64,000 nucleotides of DNA from NCBI GenBank assembly GCA_030144725.1, contig JASKMD010000021.1, forward strand, positions 2,792,277 to 2,856,276, written 5' to 3'. Below the pieces are notes generated by a model. The model saw only the letters and a program-made list of their open reading frames with translations. It did no database searches and was not told the DNA's origin. The position numbers and the translations under genes are program-made. The stretch comes from Haematococcus lacustris. Lineage: Eukaryota; Chlorophyta; Chlorophyceae; Chlamydomonadales; Haematococcaceae. This document shows, one piece after another, positions 54,024 to 64,000 of the stretch (positions are counted from its first letter, which is position 1; every line of letters begins with the position of its first letter).

Positions 54024-55907
54024 ACTGCAGAAGCCAGGCCCGCAGTAGGACCCGCACCTCAAACGCTGGATGCTACGCGCGTGGAGGCGCCGCACCAATA
54101 CAGCTGGCAGCAGCAGCAGGAGTTCCTGCAGCCCAGCCCCTCACACCCACGACAGCGCAGCCGCCAGCAGGGCCCTCAGCAGCAGCAGCAGCAGCAGCAG
54201 CATCAGCCTTACACCCCAGGTTATCCTGAACCCCACTCCCACCCCACCTCCTCGTACCACTCGCAGCCTACTGCAGCTGGTGGAGGGCGTGGTCAGGGCC
54301 GGGGCCGAGGTAGGGGCCACAGCCAGGGCAGAGGGGAGACCATGCGTAGCTGGCACGGAGCTAACCTTGCTCCAGGAGTAGAAGGCGCCTCAGCTCAGGC
54401 AGCAGCCCCCCAAGCTGACTCAGGCCAGCACCCAGCTGAGCCTGGCTCTGCTCCTGCTGCAGTGGGAGGGGCCTCCCTGCAGAGGGCAAGACGGGGTCCT
54501 GGTCATTCCAGTGAAGACAGCCAGGTGCTGCCACCACCGCTGCCTCAGCAGCAGGAGCAGTGTGAGCAGCCTGGGCCACACACTCAACGCCCACCGCGCC
54601 GGCAACAGCAGCGCTACCAGTACCAGCCACACCAGCAGCAGCAGGAGGCAGGCGGATATCCTGCACCGCAGCAGCAAGCGCCATACAACCAACGCCAGCC
54701 CTACCAGCACCAGCACTATGATTACTCGGACCACCACAGACAGCAGCAGGGCCAGGGTCAGGGTCAGGGGCAGGGCCAGGGGCAGGGCCAGGGCCAGGGG
54801 CAGGGCCAGGGGTGGGGCCGGGAGGAGGGGCAGAGTCAGGGCCGGGGGGGATGGCAGGGGCAGGGGCAGGGTCTTGATCATCATGGGCAGGCCACACAGG
54901 GTCCCACTTTTCCCATGCCTCAACCACCAGACCTACATGCTGCTGTTCCCCCCTACGCTCTGGGTCAGGGCAGGGTGAGAAACCGGGGCCAGGGGCAGGC
55001 AGGGCGGTGGGAGGGCCAGGGTCAGGGGCCCAGAGGGCGGGGTCCTGCAGCTGCTCGTCCAAGCAGCCAACCACCCTCCCACCCCTCCATCTCACCCCAG
55101 CCCCCCACCCAGCCCCCCTCCATGCAAGGCGCAGCGGAAGCTGCAGCAGCCCCAGCCAGCTGTGGTCCAGCCAGCCCCCTCCATGGCTCCCAGCCAGCCC
55201 ACCTCCACCCTACACACCACACGGGCAGCAGCCCTGCCTACCCCGACACCCAGCCTGGCCCCCACCGCACCCCACCCCCCCACCAGGCCGACAGCTGCCC
55301 AGCAACACCAGGCAGACAGGGCTCCACCGCACCCCCCCTGCCAGCCCCCCCTGCCGCTCGAGTTGAGGCCCACGGGCGCAATGGCAGCAGGACTGGAGCG
55401 GTGAGGGAGGGGGAGGGGGGAGGGGGCAGAGGCCGGGGGGCCAGGGGCTTCCAACCCGGCGCAAACGGGCTGACGAGGGAGAGCGCGGCCTACCAGGGGC
55501 GGGGTGTGGGGGGCAGGCGGGGCGATGGGTCGGGCCTGGACCAGCTCCACGCCTACCCGCTAGGCGCTGGCCAGGAGGGTGGTGTGGAGGGCGGGGGGGG
55601 GCTGGAGGCGGAGGGGGAGGGGGCAGGGGCCAGCACCACCACGTGTGTGATCTGCTGTGAGCAAGTCACAGCGCTGTCCCTTGGCCCGTGTGGCCATGAT
55701 GAGGTGTGCGCCAAGTGCTGCCTGCGGCTGCGGCTGCTGTATCGGGACACGCGCTGCCCGCTGTGCAAGGCAGATAACCAGGAGGTGGTCATCACGCGCC
55801 TGGCAGCACCAGGTGAGCCAGCCTGGGTGGCGGCGGCAGGGGCAGTGGCGGCACTGCAGCAGCAGCTAGTAGCAGAACCCCGCAGCAGCAGCAGCGGCAG
55901 CAGTAGA

Positions 55908-55943
<36 letters not shown>

Positions 55944-58463
55944 CCTCCTCCAGCCAGGGTAGCCACCCAGCTCCGTTCCTGTCCAAGGCCCTGGATTGCT
56001 CCAGCGGCGTGGACCCAGGGCTCCAGGGGCTGCTGGGCTGCTGTGTGCTCTGCTGCTGCCACAACCGGCCCAGCCCCCAGCCCCCTGACCCTGCCCACCT
56101 TCCCTCCGCCACCTTGCCCGCCCATGGCCACCCCTTACCAACCTTGACCATTCCTGCCCTCCCCCCCCCTGCCAGGGGTGCGCCCGGCGTTTAAGGAGCT
56201 GGTGAGCAACCGGGCTGGACTGTGGACTAAGCCTGGCTGGGCCAAGGGTGTGCTGGTGGCGGAGGCAGGGGCGGTGCAGGCAACAACCCCTGGTGAGTCA
56301 CCCCTGGTCCCTGACCTGACCTGACCTGACCTGACCTGACCTGACCTGACCTGACCTGACCTGACCTGACCTGACCTGACCTGACCTGACCTGACCTGAC
56401 CTGACCTGACCTGACCTGACCTGACCTGACCTGACCTGACCTGACCTGACCTGACCTGACCTGACCTGACCTGACCTGACCTGACCTGACCTGACCTGAC
56501 CTGACCTGACCTGACCTGACCTGACCTGACCTGACCTGACCTGACCTGACCTGACCTGACCTGACCTGACCTGACCTGACCTGACCTGACCTGACCTGAC
56601 CTGACCTGACCTGACCTGACCTGACCTGACCTGACCTGACCTGACCTGACCTGACCTGACCTGACCTGACCTGACCTGACCTGACCTGACCTGACCTGAC
56701 CTGACCTGACCTGACCTGACCTGACCTGACCTGACCTGACCTGACCTGACCTGACCTGACCTGACCTGACCTGACCTGACCTGACCTGACCTGACCTGAC
56801 CTGACCTGACCTGACCTGACCTGACCTGACCTGACCTGACCTGCGCAGTCCCTCACACAAAGCATCTGCTGCCCAGGTCATGCAGCCTGCCCTCCCCCCA
56901 CCATGCACCCCCTCCTCCTCCTCCTCCTCCTGCCCCCCCTGCTTGCCCCAGGTGCTCCCGCTCCCCCCCCTCTGCACGTGCGCCTGCTCCGCCTGACCGC
57001 CCGCGCCTGTCGGCTGTGCGACCCGCATGGCACCCGCCCTTTCATGAGCGACAAGCAGCTGCAGGCACACCTGCGCAGCCACCACGCTGGCAGGCAGCTG
57101 TGCGCCATATGCTTGGACCAAGGCCACCGCTTCGTGCTGGAGCTGGACGTGATGACACCCTCGGCCCAGGCGGCGCACCGGGCGGAGCAGCACCCGGCCT
57201 GCCAGTTCTGCGCCACGCACTTCTACTCCGGGGACGAGCTGTTCCAGCACATGCAGCGCCACCACTTCCACTGCCACGTGTGCCAGAGGCTGGGCAGGGA
57301 GTATGTGTACTTCAGGGACGCAGCAGAGCTACAGGTGGGCCGGGGGGGCAGAGGGGGGCAGGGGGGCACGAGGCAGGTGGGGGCCAAGGGGCAAGGGGGC
57401 ATGAGGCAAATGGAGGCAAATGGAGGCAAGAGGGAGGGAGGAGGCAAATGGAGGCAGGGGGGCCAGGGGGGCAGGGGCCAGTAGGCCCAGGGGTAGGGGG
57501 CCAGGGGGCGGTGGCCTGGGAGCATGGGCCCAGGGGCGTGAAGCCTGCTGGCAGGGGGTGGCTAGGCAGGGAAGAGGGGTGACAGGGGGACACCAGGCAC
57601 AGGCTGGAGGGTGTGGGGTGGGGTGGGGTGGGCAGCCGGTAGGCATGTTTGATTTGAGCAGCGCGGGAAACATGGCGAGTAAAGCACGACCGCTGGTGTA
57701 GGCAGTCGCTAGGCATGGTTGAGGTGGGCACAAGGTCGGTAGGGGACCACGCAGGTGACGCATGATTGCTGGTTGATGGCTGACCTGCTGGCTTGAGACA
57801 GGTCCGGCCAGCCAGCTAGCCTTCTCACCTTTGGCCCAGGATTTGATTCCTCCTCAGTCTGGCATACACTCCAACTGCCTGCCTGCCGCTTGCTCCTGCT
57901 CCCGCAGTCCCACCTGCGCGCGGACCATTGGCTGTGCGATGAGGCAGACTGCCTGGACTGCATGGCGGCGTTCGCTACGGAGGAGGAGCTGCGCAACCAC
58001 TGGGCGCAGCGCCACTCCCGCTCCATGCCGCGCTGGGACAACTCGCGCGCGCGGCCGCTGGTCCTCGACTTCGACCTGCGCGCCCTGCCTCGCGGTCCGG
58101 CCGAAGGCCGCGGCCGGGGCAGTCGAGCCGGCACCGACAGTCGGAATGGCGCGGCCAGGGACGCTGGTCAGAACGGGGGAGCTGCAGCTCAGCGTGGGCG
58201 AGGGCTGCATGCAGGCGATGGCCGGGAGGGGCCGGTGCAGCAGCACGCTGGGAGGGAGGCTTACCCTGAGCTGGGGCTGTGTGGGGTCCAGGAGGGGGAG
58301 GGCGGCCTGCAGATTCACGATGACGACCTGGGGATGCAGCCCCAGCTGCTGGCAGGGGCGGGGGGCCAGGCACACCGGCAAGCGACAGGCCAGGGTCAGG
58401 GTCCGGGGGAGAGCTCACGGCGGGGACTGCATGGATCCTGGGCCACGCGCAATGGCCAGCTGG
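54024..58463 (+). CDS. ZNF598/HEL2-type RING and C2H2 zinc-finger E3 ubiquitin ligase
   Basis: In other eukaryotes this family senses collided ribosomes and ubiquitinates 40S proteins. Exons: from about 54024 (start unresolved, no ATG in frame) to 55812, 56176-56292, 56952-57334 and 57908-58463, with consistent phases 1, 1, 0. The first 500 residues are Gln/Gly/Pro-rich with RG/GQGQ repeats. The RING (55643-55768) reads CVICCEQ, LGPCGHDEVCAKC, LRLLYRDTRCPLCK. The following exons give CRLCDPHGTRPFM, QLQAHLRSHH, LCAICLDQGH, CQFCATHFYSGDELFQHMQR and HCHVCQRLGREYVYF. They continue with HLRADHWLCDEADCLDCMAA, EELRNHWAQRH and SMPRWDNSRARPLVLDFDLR, the order of ZNF598/Hel2. The usual RING comes first here too, but after a much longer disordered arm. 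The C-terminus after 58463 is open in phase 1 (see the R3H exons at 60982). Confidence 0.86.
56311..56840 (+). repeat. (CTGAC)106 pentanucleotide array in an intron
   Basis: 530 bp of pure CTGAC within the intron between the second and third exons of the RING ligase gene. The Gln-Val-Arg-Ser-Gly frames on the minus strand are artefacts. Confidence 0.97.
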
Positions 58464-60981
58464 GTGAGTGCGCTGCTCCCCACTGTACAGCTGCAGCTTA
58501 CAGGCACTGTAGCAGCAGGCAACTCACCAGGCCTGAAAATGGGCATGCTCTAGTGCTTTCAACATGCAGCTCTGTGGCACAGGTTCACATCTGGCTGCCG
58601 AAAACGCTCCAGCCCAGTAGGGAGTGGGAGCAGGCCGCGCCCAAGGCGGACGCTCCTTCCTTGCATGCTGATTTTTACACCAGAGTAGTCTTCTTGTTAT
58701 CATTGTTGTTGTTACCATTGCTACTAGTACAGCGGGCCCGTCCGACAGCGGACGGGGCACTCCGGCCACAATGCTCTTGCACCAGTCCCCCTTGCACCAG
58801 TCCCAGGCCACAGTGCTGAGTGCTGAGTCTAACTGCTGGATGTGTGAGTCTGAGTAAGTGAGTGATGCAGGCTATGCAGCAAACACCTCACTGCGACGTA
58901 AATCACGGTGACTAAAACGATGGTAAATACGTATGTATATACTGTATCCATAGGTCCGTAGGGCGAACCGTAAGTGCAAGGTCATCATTTTGCGAAAGTG
59001 AGTATGCAGATTGGTGCTACCCTGACCGGCTGCCCTGCTGCTGCCCTACCCTGACCGGCTGCCCTGATGCTGCCCTACCCTGATCGGCTGCCCAGCTGCC
59101 CTGCTGCTGCCCTACCCTGACCGGCTGCCCTGCTGCTGCCCTACCCTGACCGGCTGCCCTGATGCCCTGCTACTGCCCTACCCTGCCCGCCTGCTGCCCT
59201 ACCCTGACTTGTTGCCCTGCTGCTGCCCTACCCTGACCGGCTGCCCTGATGCCCTGCTGCTGCCCTACCCTGACCGGCTGCCCTGATGCCCTGCTGCTGC
59301 CCTACCCTGACTGGCTTCCCGGCTGCCCTGCTGCTGCCCTACCCTGACCGGCTGCCCTGATGCCCTGCTGCTGCCCTACCCTGATGGCTGCCCGACTGCC
59401 CTGCTGCTGCCCTACCCTGATGGCTGCCAGGCTGACCTGCTGCTGCCCTACCCTGACCGGCTTCCCGGCTGCGCTGCTGCAGTCCTACCCTGACCGGCTG
59501 CCCTGCTGCTGCCCTACCCTGATGGCTGCCCGGCTGCCCTGCTGCTACCCTACCCTGACCGGCTGCCCTGATGCCCTGCTGCTGCCCTACCCTGACCGGC
59601 TGCCCTGATGCCCTGCTGCTGCCCTACCCTGCCCGGCTGCTGCCCTACCCTGACTTCTTGCCCTGCTGCTGCCCTACCCTGACCGGCTTCCCGGCTGCCC
59701 TGCTGCTGCCCTACCCTGACCGGCTGCCCTGATGCCCTGATGCTGCCCTACCCTGACCGGCTGCCCTGATGCCCTGCTGCTGCCCTACCCTGACTGGCTT
59801 CCCGGCTGCCTTGCTGCTGCCCTACCCTGACCGGCTGCCCTGATGCCCTGCTGCTGCCCTACCCTGATGGCTGCCCGACTGCCCTGCTGCTGCCCTACCC
59901 TGACCGGCTGCCCTGATGCCCTGCTGCTGCCCTACCCTGACTGGCTTCCCGGCTGCCCTGCTGCTGCCCTACCCTGACCGGCTGCCCTGATGCCCTGCTG
60001 CTGCCCTACCCTGACTGGCTTCCCGGCTGCCCTGCTGCTGCCCTACCCTGACCGGCTGCCCTGATGCCCCGCTGCTGCCCTACCCTTACTGGCTTCCCGG
60101 CTGCCCTGCTGCTGCCCTACCCTGACCGGCTGCCCTGATGCCCTGCTGCGCTGCTGCTGCCCTACCCTGATGGCTGCCCGGCTGCCCTGCTGCTGCCCTA
60201 CCCTGACCGGCTGCCCGGCTGCCATGTCCGGGTCTCGTCGCCACATTCCTCGTATGCATCAGGTGGTTCCCGTGCAATGACTGTCATGGCTGGCTGGCTG
60301 CATATCGCAGCGACTTGCATTTGAACCGCGATTCCGGACACACCGCAGGTACGGTGAATTGTGCGCCCTGCATCCTTTGCACTATCACGGTCAAACCTTT
60401 GGTATTCGGGGTACGCTACGTATACGTATATGCATGGCACGGCTTGAAGGCCAAATGCAATCATCCAGCCTACTTGCAATGCCCTGTTAGAGCGGCACGG
60501 AGGAGGGTCGCATGAGGAGGCTATTAGAGCTGGCTACGCTGTAGCTCGTCAGCAGCCGTAGCCAAATGTGGCTGCAGCCTGACTCGTTTGACCTTTTGGC
60601 TGTGAACCGTTTGATTTTTTGACGGTCCGCTGACTTTGAACTATCTCTGCGCTGAATGCATCGCCATCGTTTGCTGAGCCAGGTTCGCTGGTAGCTACTA
60701 TTTGTGGGGCGTTAAAACCGCAGATCGGAAGTCGATCTCACGGCACAGTGCATCTTTCGCGATTCTGTGCGGAGGGAGTCCTTACATATTTATTGCGAGG
60801 CTGTGCGCGCAATCGCAGGCCGTTCCGCCGACCCCCCCCCCCCTAGCAGTTTTAATAGTATAGATTCTTCCTCCTTTTCCTTGGCACCAGCTTACTGGTC
60901 TTGGGCAGTAGCCTGTCGAGCACTGCCAACCCTGGCCACCTTTCTCAACACGTGTCGTTCCTGCCAATCCCACATGTGCAG
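58464..60981 (+). other. Long intron or intergenic region between the RING exons and the R3H exons
   Basis: This begins with the phase-1 donor at 58464 and ends with a phase-1 acceptor (tgtgcag) at 60981. It contains a possible read-through frame to about 58720, then the minisatellite at 59013-60222. I saw no further exon between, but a short one could be missed. Confidence 0.4.
59013..60222 (+). repeat. Complex minisatellite, 20-45-bp units of CTGCTGCTGCCCTACCCTGAC type
   Basis: About 1.2 kb is composed of ctgctgctgccctaccctga followed by ccggctgccctgatgcc or a variant (tggctgcccgactgcc, ctggcttcccggctgcc). The variants recur in blocks, as if several units were copied together. Confidence 0.93.
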
Positions 60982-63900
60982 GTGAGGGGGAGTTTCCCAC
61001 CTTGTCCGAGGTGGCGTCGGGGCAGGTACAACCCAACCGCGCAGCCTCGCCGTATGCCGGGACATATGGCGGCACAAACTCGCAGCAGGCTTCCGCCAGC
61101 AGCACTGCAAGCGGCTTGCGCAAAGTTACTTCTCGCTGTGCCTGCGGCCGGCGCACCATGCACCTCGCGCTGCGGCCGGGTCAAGACGCGCCATCACTGG
61201 AGTGTGACCGGGAGTGCGCCGCTCTTGCGCGTCGATCTGCCTTGGCCGACGCATTCGGAGTGTCCGACCCCGACACGCACGTTTCTTACTTCGATCGCCA
61301 TCGCACCGTCACCTTCTCACACCAATTGCTGCAGGTAGGCACCAGGTGCCGTCCTTGCCCAGCTGCAGCTCGTGCGGCATCTTGAAGTTGCTAGGGTAGA
61401 GTAGGGGATGTTGCTTGATGCCACTGCTCTCACTCCCTGCCATTCCCTTCCATGCCCTCTTGGAGCTCCATGCTGGGCTTTGTTTGGTCCAGTGGTACCA
61501 GGAGCAGACCACGCCCCAAGCTGAAGCTTCTCTCTTGATGCATGCTGGCGCTTCTCCTTTTTCTTTCTCTTCTTTTTCTTCTTCTTCTTCTTCTTCTTCT
61601 TCTTCTTCTTCTTCTTCTTCTTCGAGTAGACTACAGTGCGGAAGGGTGCAATGGTGTGTCTGTCGTCCCTGCCTGCCTGTGCACCTGGCCAGGCTGCTAA
61701 GGACCACGCTGACTGGATGGGCCTCATGGAGCGGGACCTGGTGGCCTTTGTGGTGGACCCCAGCCAGCGCCGCAAGACCCTGGCGCCACAGACCAGCAGC
61801 CAGCGTGCGCTGATGCACGAGCTTGCCGAGGCTCATGGCTTGGCCACCAGCTCTACAGGGTGCGGCTTGGGCCTGACCCTACACCACACCACACCACACC
61901 ACACCACACCACACCACACCACACCACACCACACCACACCACACCACACCACACCACACCACACCACACCACACCACACCACACCACACCACACCACACC
62001 ACACCACACCACACCACACCACACCACACCACACCACACCACACCACACCACACCACACCACACCACACCACACCACACCACACCACACCACACCACACC
62101 ACACCACACCACACCACACCACACCACACCACACCACACCACACCACACCACACCACACACACACCACACCACACCACACCACACCACACCACACCACAC
62201 CACACCACACCACACCACCTACCAATATGCCTGACCAGCCCTGCCCTGCAATGACCAATGAGTCTGCCCTGCCCTGCACAGCACAGCATCCCAGCTTCCG
62301 CCATGTCACACCATCCCCCGCCATGTCACACCATCCCACACCTCGCCACGCCATGTCACACCTGGCCCGGCCTGTTCTCGCCTCCAGTGCTCTGCCTCAA
62401 ATGCTTCCTCCTCCCCACGCTGTTCCTGTCCTGACCCAACCCGGCCTGCCTGCACGCAGGCATGAGCCGCACCGCTGCCTGCAGCTGATCAAGACCGCGG
62501 CCACAGGGCTGCCCACCCGCTCCCTCATGGCCACAGCCGCAGCCACCAGCAGGGAGGAGGTGGCGGCCATGGCTGCCTCAGCTCAGGCTGCTGCCAGTGC
62601 CTGGAGCTTGTGCCTGGTGGATGTAGTGCCAGGCACTAATATTCATTACTACCTCCGAGACTGGGCAGGTGGGCTGGGTGGGGTGGGGTGGGGCGGGGGA
62701 GATGGGTGGGTGAGGAGCACCCTGGTGGGGGATGGAGGGCGTGGAGGGAGGGAGGAAAGGCGGCAGGGGGCATTGCAATGGGAGGGGGGCAGGTAGGGAA
62801 GGGCAAGGCAGGGAAGTTGACAGGGCGAGGCTGAGCTAGGGCAGGTGGTGGCGGGGCCAGGGGTGGTGCAGGGGGTCCTTGAAGAGCACAGGAGGCAGGG
62901 AGGAGGGAGGGCGGAGGAGGGAGCAGGCTGAGGGTCCAAGGTTTGGGCTAAGAGGCAAAGGTAGGAAAGTGTAGGGGGCGGCAAGCTCATTGACGTTGGC
63001 CAGGGTCCAAGCTCACCTCTGCCTCTGCCCTGCCCCACTACACCTTGACACCTCCTCCTGGCTACTGCTGCTGACACACTGCCCTCCCCCTCCCCTCCCC
63101 CGCCGTCTCTCTACAGACCAAGTCGTGGTGCAATGGACCAGCGACACCAGCGCCACCATCCAGTTCGCCAAGGACAGCGCCTACAAGGCGGCTTCAGCGT
63201 CGCTGGCAGGGGGGGTGCGGGGGGTGTTCCGGGTGGACCGCACCGCCTCCAGGGGGCCGCCCTCGGCATACGCTGCGGCGGTGGCGGTGCGCCCGGTGGC
63301 CCCCCCCGCCTGCGTCGGCTGCTGCTGCCGCGCCCGTGGCCCCTGCTCGCAACAAGGAGTGGCTGGTGAGGGGCGGATGGGGGGAGGGGGAGGGGCAGGG
63401 AGGGGGCAAGGGGGGTGCGGGGAGGGGGAAACGGGGGAAGGGGGCTAGATGAGGAGCAGGGTGCGATGATATGGGGGGTGGGGGAGTGGGCTAAGGGTAG
63501 GAGGCAGAGCTGCAACTGTTGGTGTAGGGGTAGGCTCATGGAGGGCGGCATGGCGCTCCCCATGATCTAAAGGAACTAATGGCAGGGTCAGGGGGGCAGG
63601 GCGGTGGACTGTGTAATGTGCTGTTGTTGTGTAGGGTATGGCATCACATGTCTTGTTTGCCTGACGCCCCTGCTGCTCACTTCACAAGACCACCATGCCC
63701 AAATTGACTGAATGACTCGCCCACTCACTCGCTCCTGACCGACTGACGCCTACCTGCCTCCTCTCCTGCTCCCTGCCCGCCTGCCTCCTCTCCTGCTCCC
63801 TGCCCGCCTGCCCGCCCACCCGCCCGCCCGCGACTCCAGCTCCTATACCCTTCACTCGTCCCCTGCCTGCCTGCCTTCCTGCCGTACTTGCACCCTGCCT

Positions 63901-64000
63901 GCCACGCTCATCAGGTCACGCCAAAGGTTGCCCTGCTGGCTGGCCCTGGCTTACAGGCCCCCCTGGTGCCCCTTGATCCTGCAGGTCATGACCAGCAAGA
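60982..64000 (+). CDS. NFX1-like C-terminal exons with R3H-type region (continues past the window)
   Basis: Exons in phase: 60982-61334, 61693-61859, 62460-62668, 63117-63365, and probably 63985 onward. The first reads EGEFPTLSEVASG, then RCACGRRTMHLAL, then LECDRECAALARRSALADAF. This is the Cys-rich, CDxEC...R..LA.AF segment that ends NF-X1 proteins. It then reads DTHVSYFDRHRTVTFSHQLL. The second reads MERDLVAFVVDPSQRRKTLA, then QRALMHELAEAHGL, the R3H-like nucleic-acid-binding core. The third continues HEPHRCLQLIKTA. The fourth (VVVQWTSDTSATIQFAKDSA) resembles the tail after R3H in NFX1. The NFX zinc fingers that should precede are not found upstream. Either this gene starts at about 60.7 kb or, as phase permits, it is the C-terminus of the RING ligase gene. 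The CACAC array lies in its second intron. Confidence 0.68.
61577..61624 (+). repeat. (CTT)n microsatellite
   Basis: About 16 TTC/CTT units in the intron before exon 61693-61859. Confidence 0.9.
61881..62218 (+). repeat. (ACACC)n pentanucleotide array in an intron
   Basis: About 67 ACACC units with one slipped stretch (acacacacacc) near 62157, between exons 61693-61859 and 62460-62668. The poly-HTTP and CGVVW frames are artefacts. Confidence 0.97.
63366..63984 (+). other. Intron-like region near the right edge
   Basis: G-rich sequence (63366-63440) after a GTGAGG donor, then C-rich cctgcctgcc-type sequence, ending in ctgcag at 63984. No further exon seen. Confidence 0.4.

Noticed and set aside
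56135..57277. Ser-Gly-Gln-Val-Arg repeat protein on the minus strand
   Set aside because: Frame through the CTGAC array and antisense to the RING/C2H2 gene.
61633..62796. His-Thr-Thr-Pro repeat protein of 386 residues
   Set aside because: Joins a true R3H exon to the intronic ACACC array by read-through; splice sites at 61859 and 62460 restore the conserved order.

Overview
This window is nuclear DNA of a green alga, most probably a chlamydomonadalean such as Haematococcus. The evidence is the high GC content, genes cut into many short exons with GT-AG (some GC-AG) introns, introns filled with long pure tandem arrays, Gln/Pro/Ala-rich proteins, and short remnants of transposons carrying a TnpB/Fanzor-type C-terminus. 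The genus is an inference. There is one 500-N scaffold gap (13851-14350).

Layout. 1-9.8 kb (minus strand): a secreted protein of unknown family (703-2357, running off toward the left edge) and a complete 15-exon GH5 endo-beta-1,4-mannanase (4989-9773). Four copies or ends of one Fanzor-like element lie around and inside these two genes, two of them in mannanase introns. 9.8-17.3 kb is gene-poor and rich in mobile DNA. It holds a small LTR element (TRIM) with a perfect 5-bp target duplication, a foldback MITE, a larger foldback element with a near-perfect 63-nt hairpin, and the N gap. 17.7-21.8 kb (plus): a seven-exon cyclophilin-type peptidyl-prolyl isomerase with about 167 copies of CACCC in one intron. 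23.1-48.4 kb (minus): one very large gene, DNA polymerase theta (POLQ/TEBICHI), of about 36 exons and 3,640 residues. It has a disordered N-terminus, a Ski2-like helicase, a disordered linker and a family-A polymerase, and its introns hold (CAG)172, GGCG, CCCCCCTG and CACAG arrays. 48.7-49.3 kb: a decayed Fanzor-like copy. 51.1-53.3 kb (minus): a coiled-coil protein ending in a J-domain-like HPDKN segment. 54.0-58.5 kb (plus): a ZNF598/HEL2-type RING plus C2H2 ubiquitin ligase. 61.0-64.0 kb (plus): exons of an NFX1-like C-terminus with an R3H-type region. Intron phase allows these last two to be a single fused gene, which leaves the window on the right.

The genes do not form an operon or an obvious pathway. 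Pol theta (end joining), the HEL2-like ligase (ribosome collisions) and the cyclophilin are housekeeping or stress-maintenance functions, and the mannanase and its secreted neighbour act on walls or the extracellular matrix. The most interesting non-genic signals are the Fanzor-like element family, whose copies share a conserved non-coding 3' segment with one fixed terminus, and the pattern of long private satellite arrays in the introns.

Exon limits were read by hand from splice consensus, reading phase and family motifs. All motif and homology statements come from recognition, not from a search.
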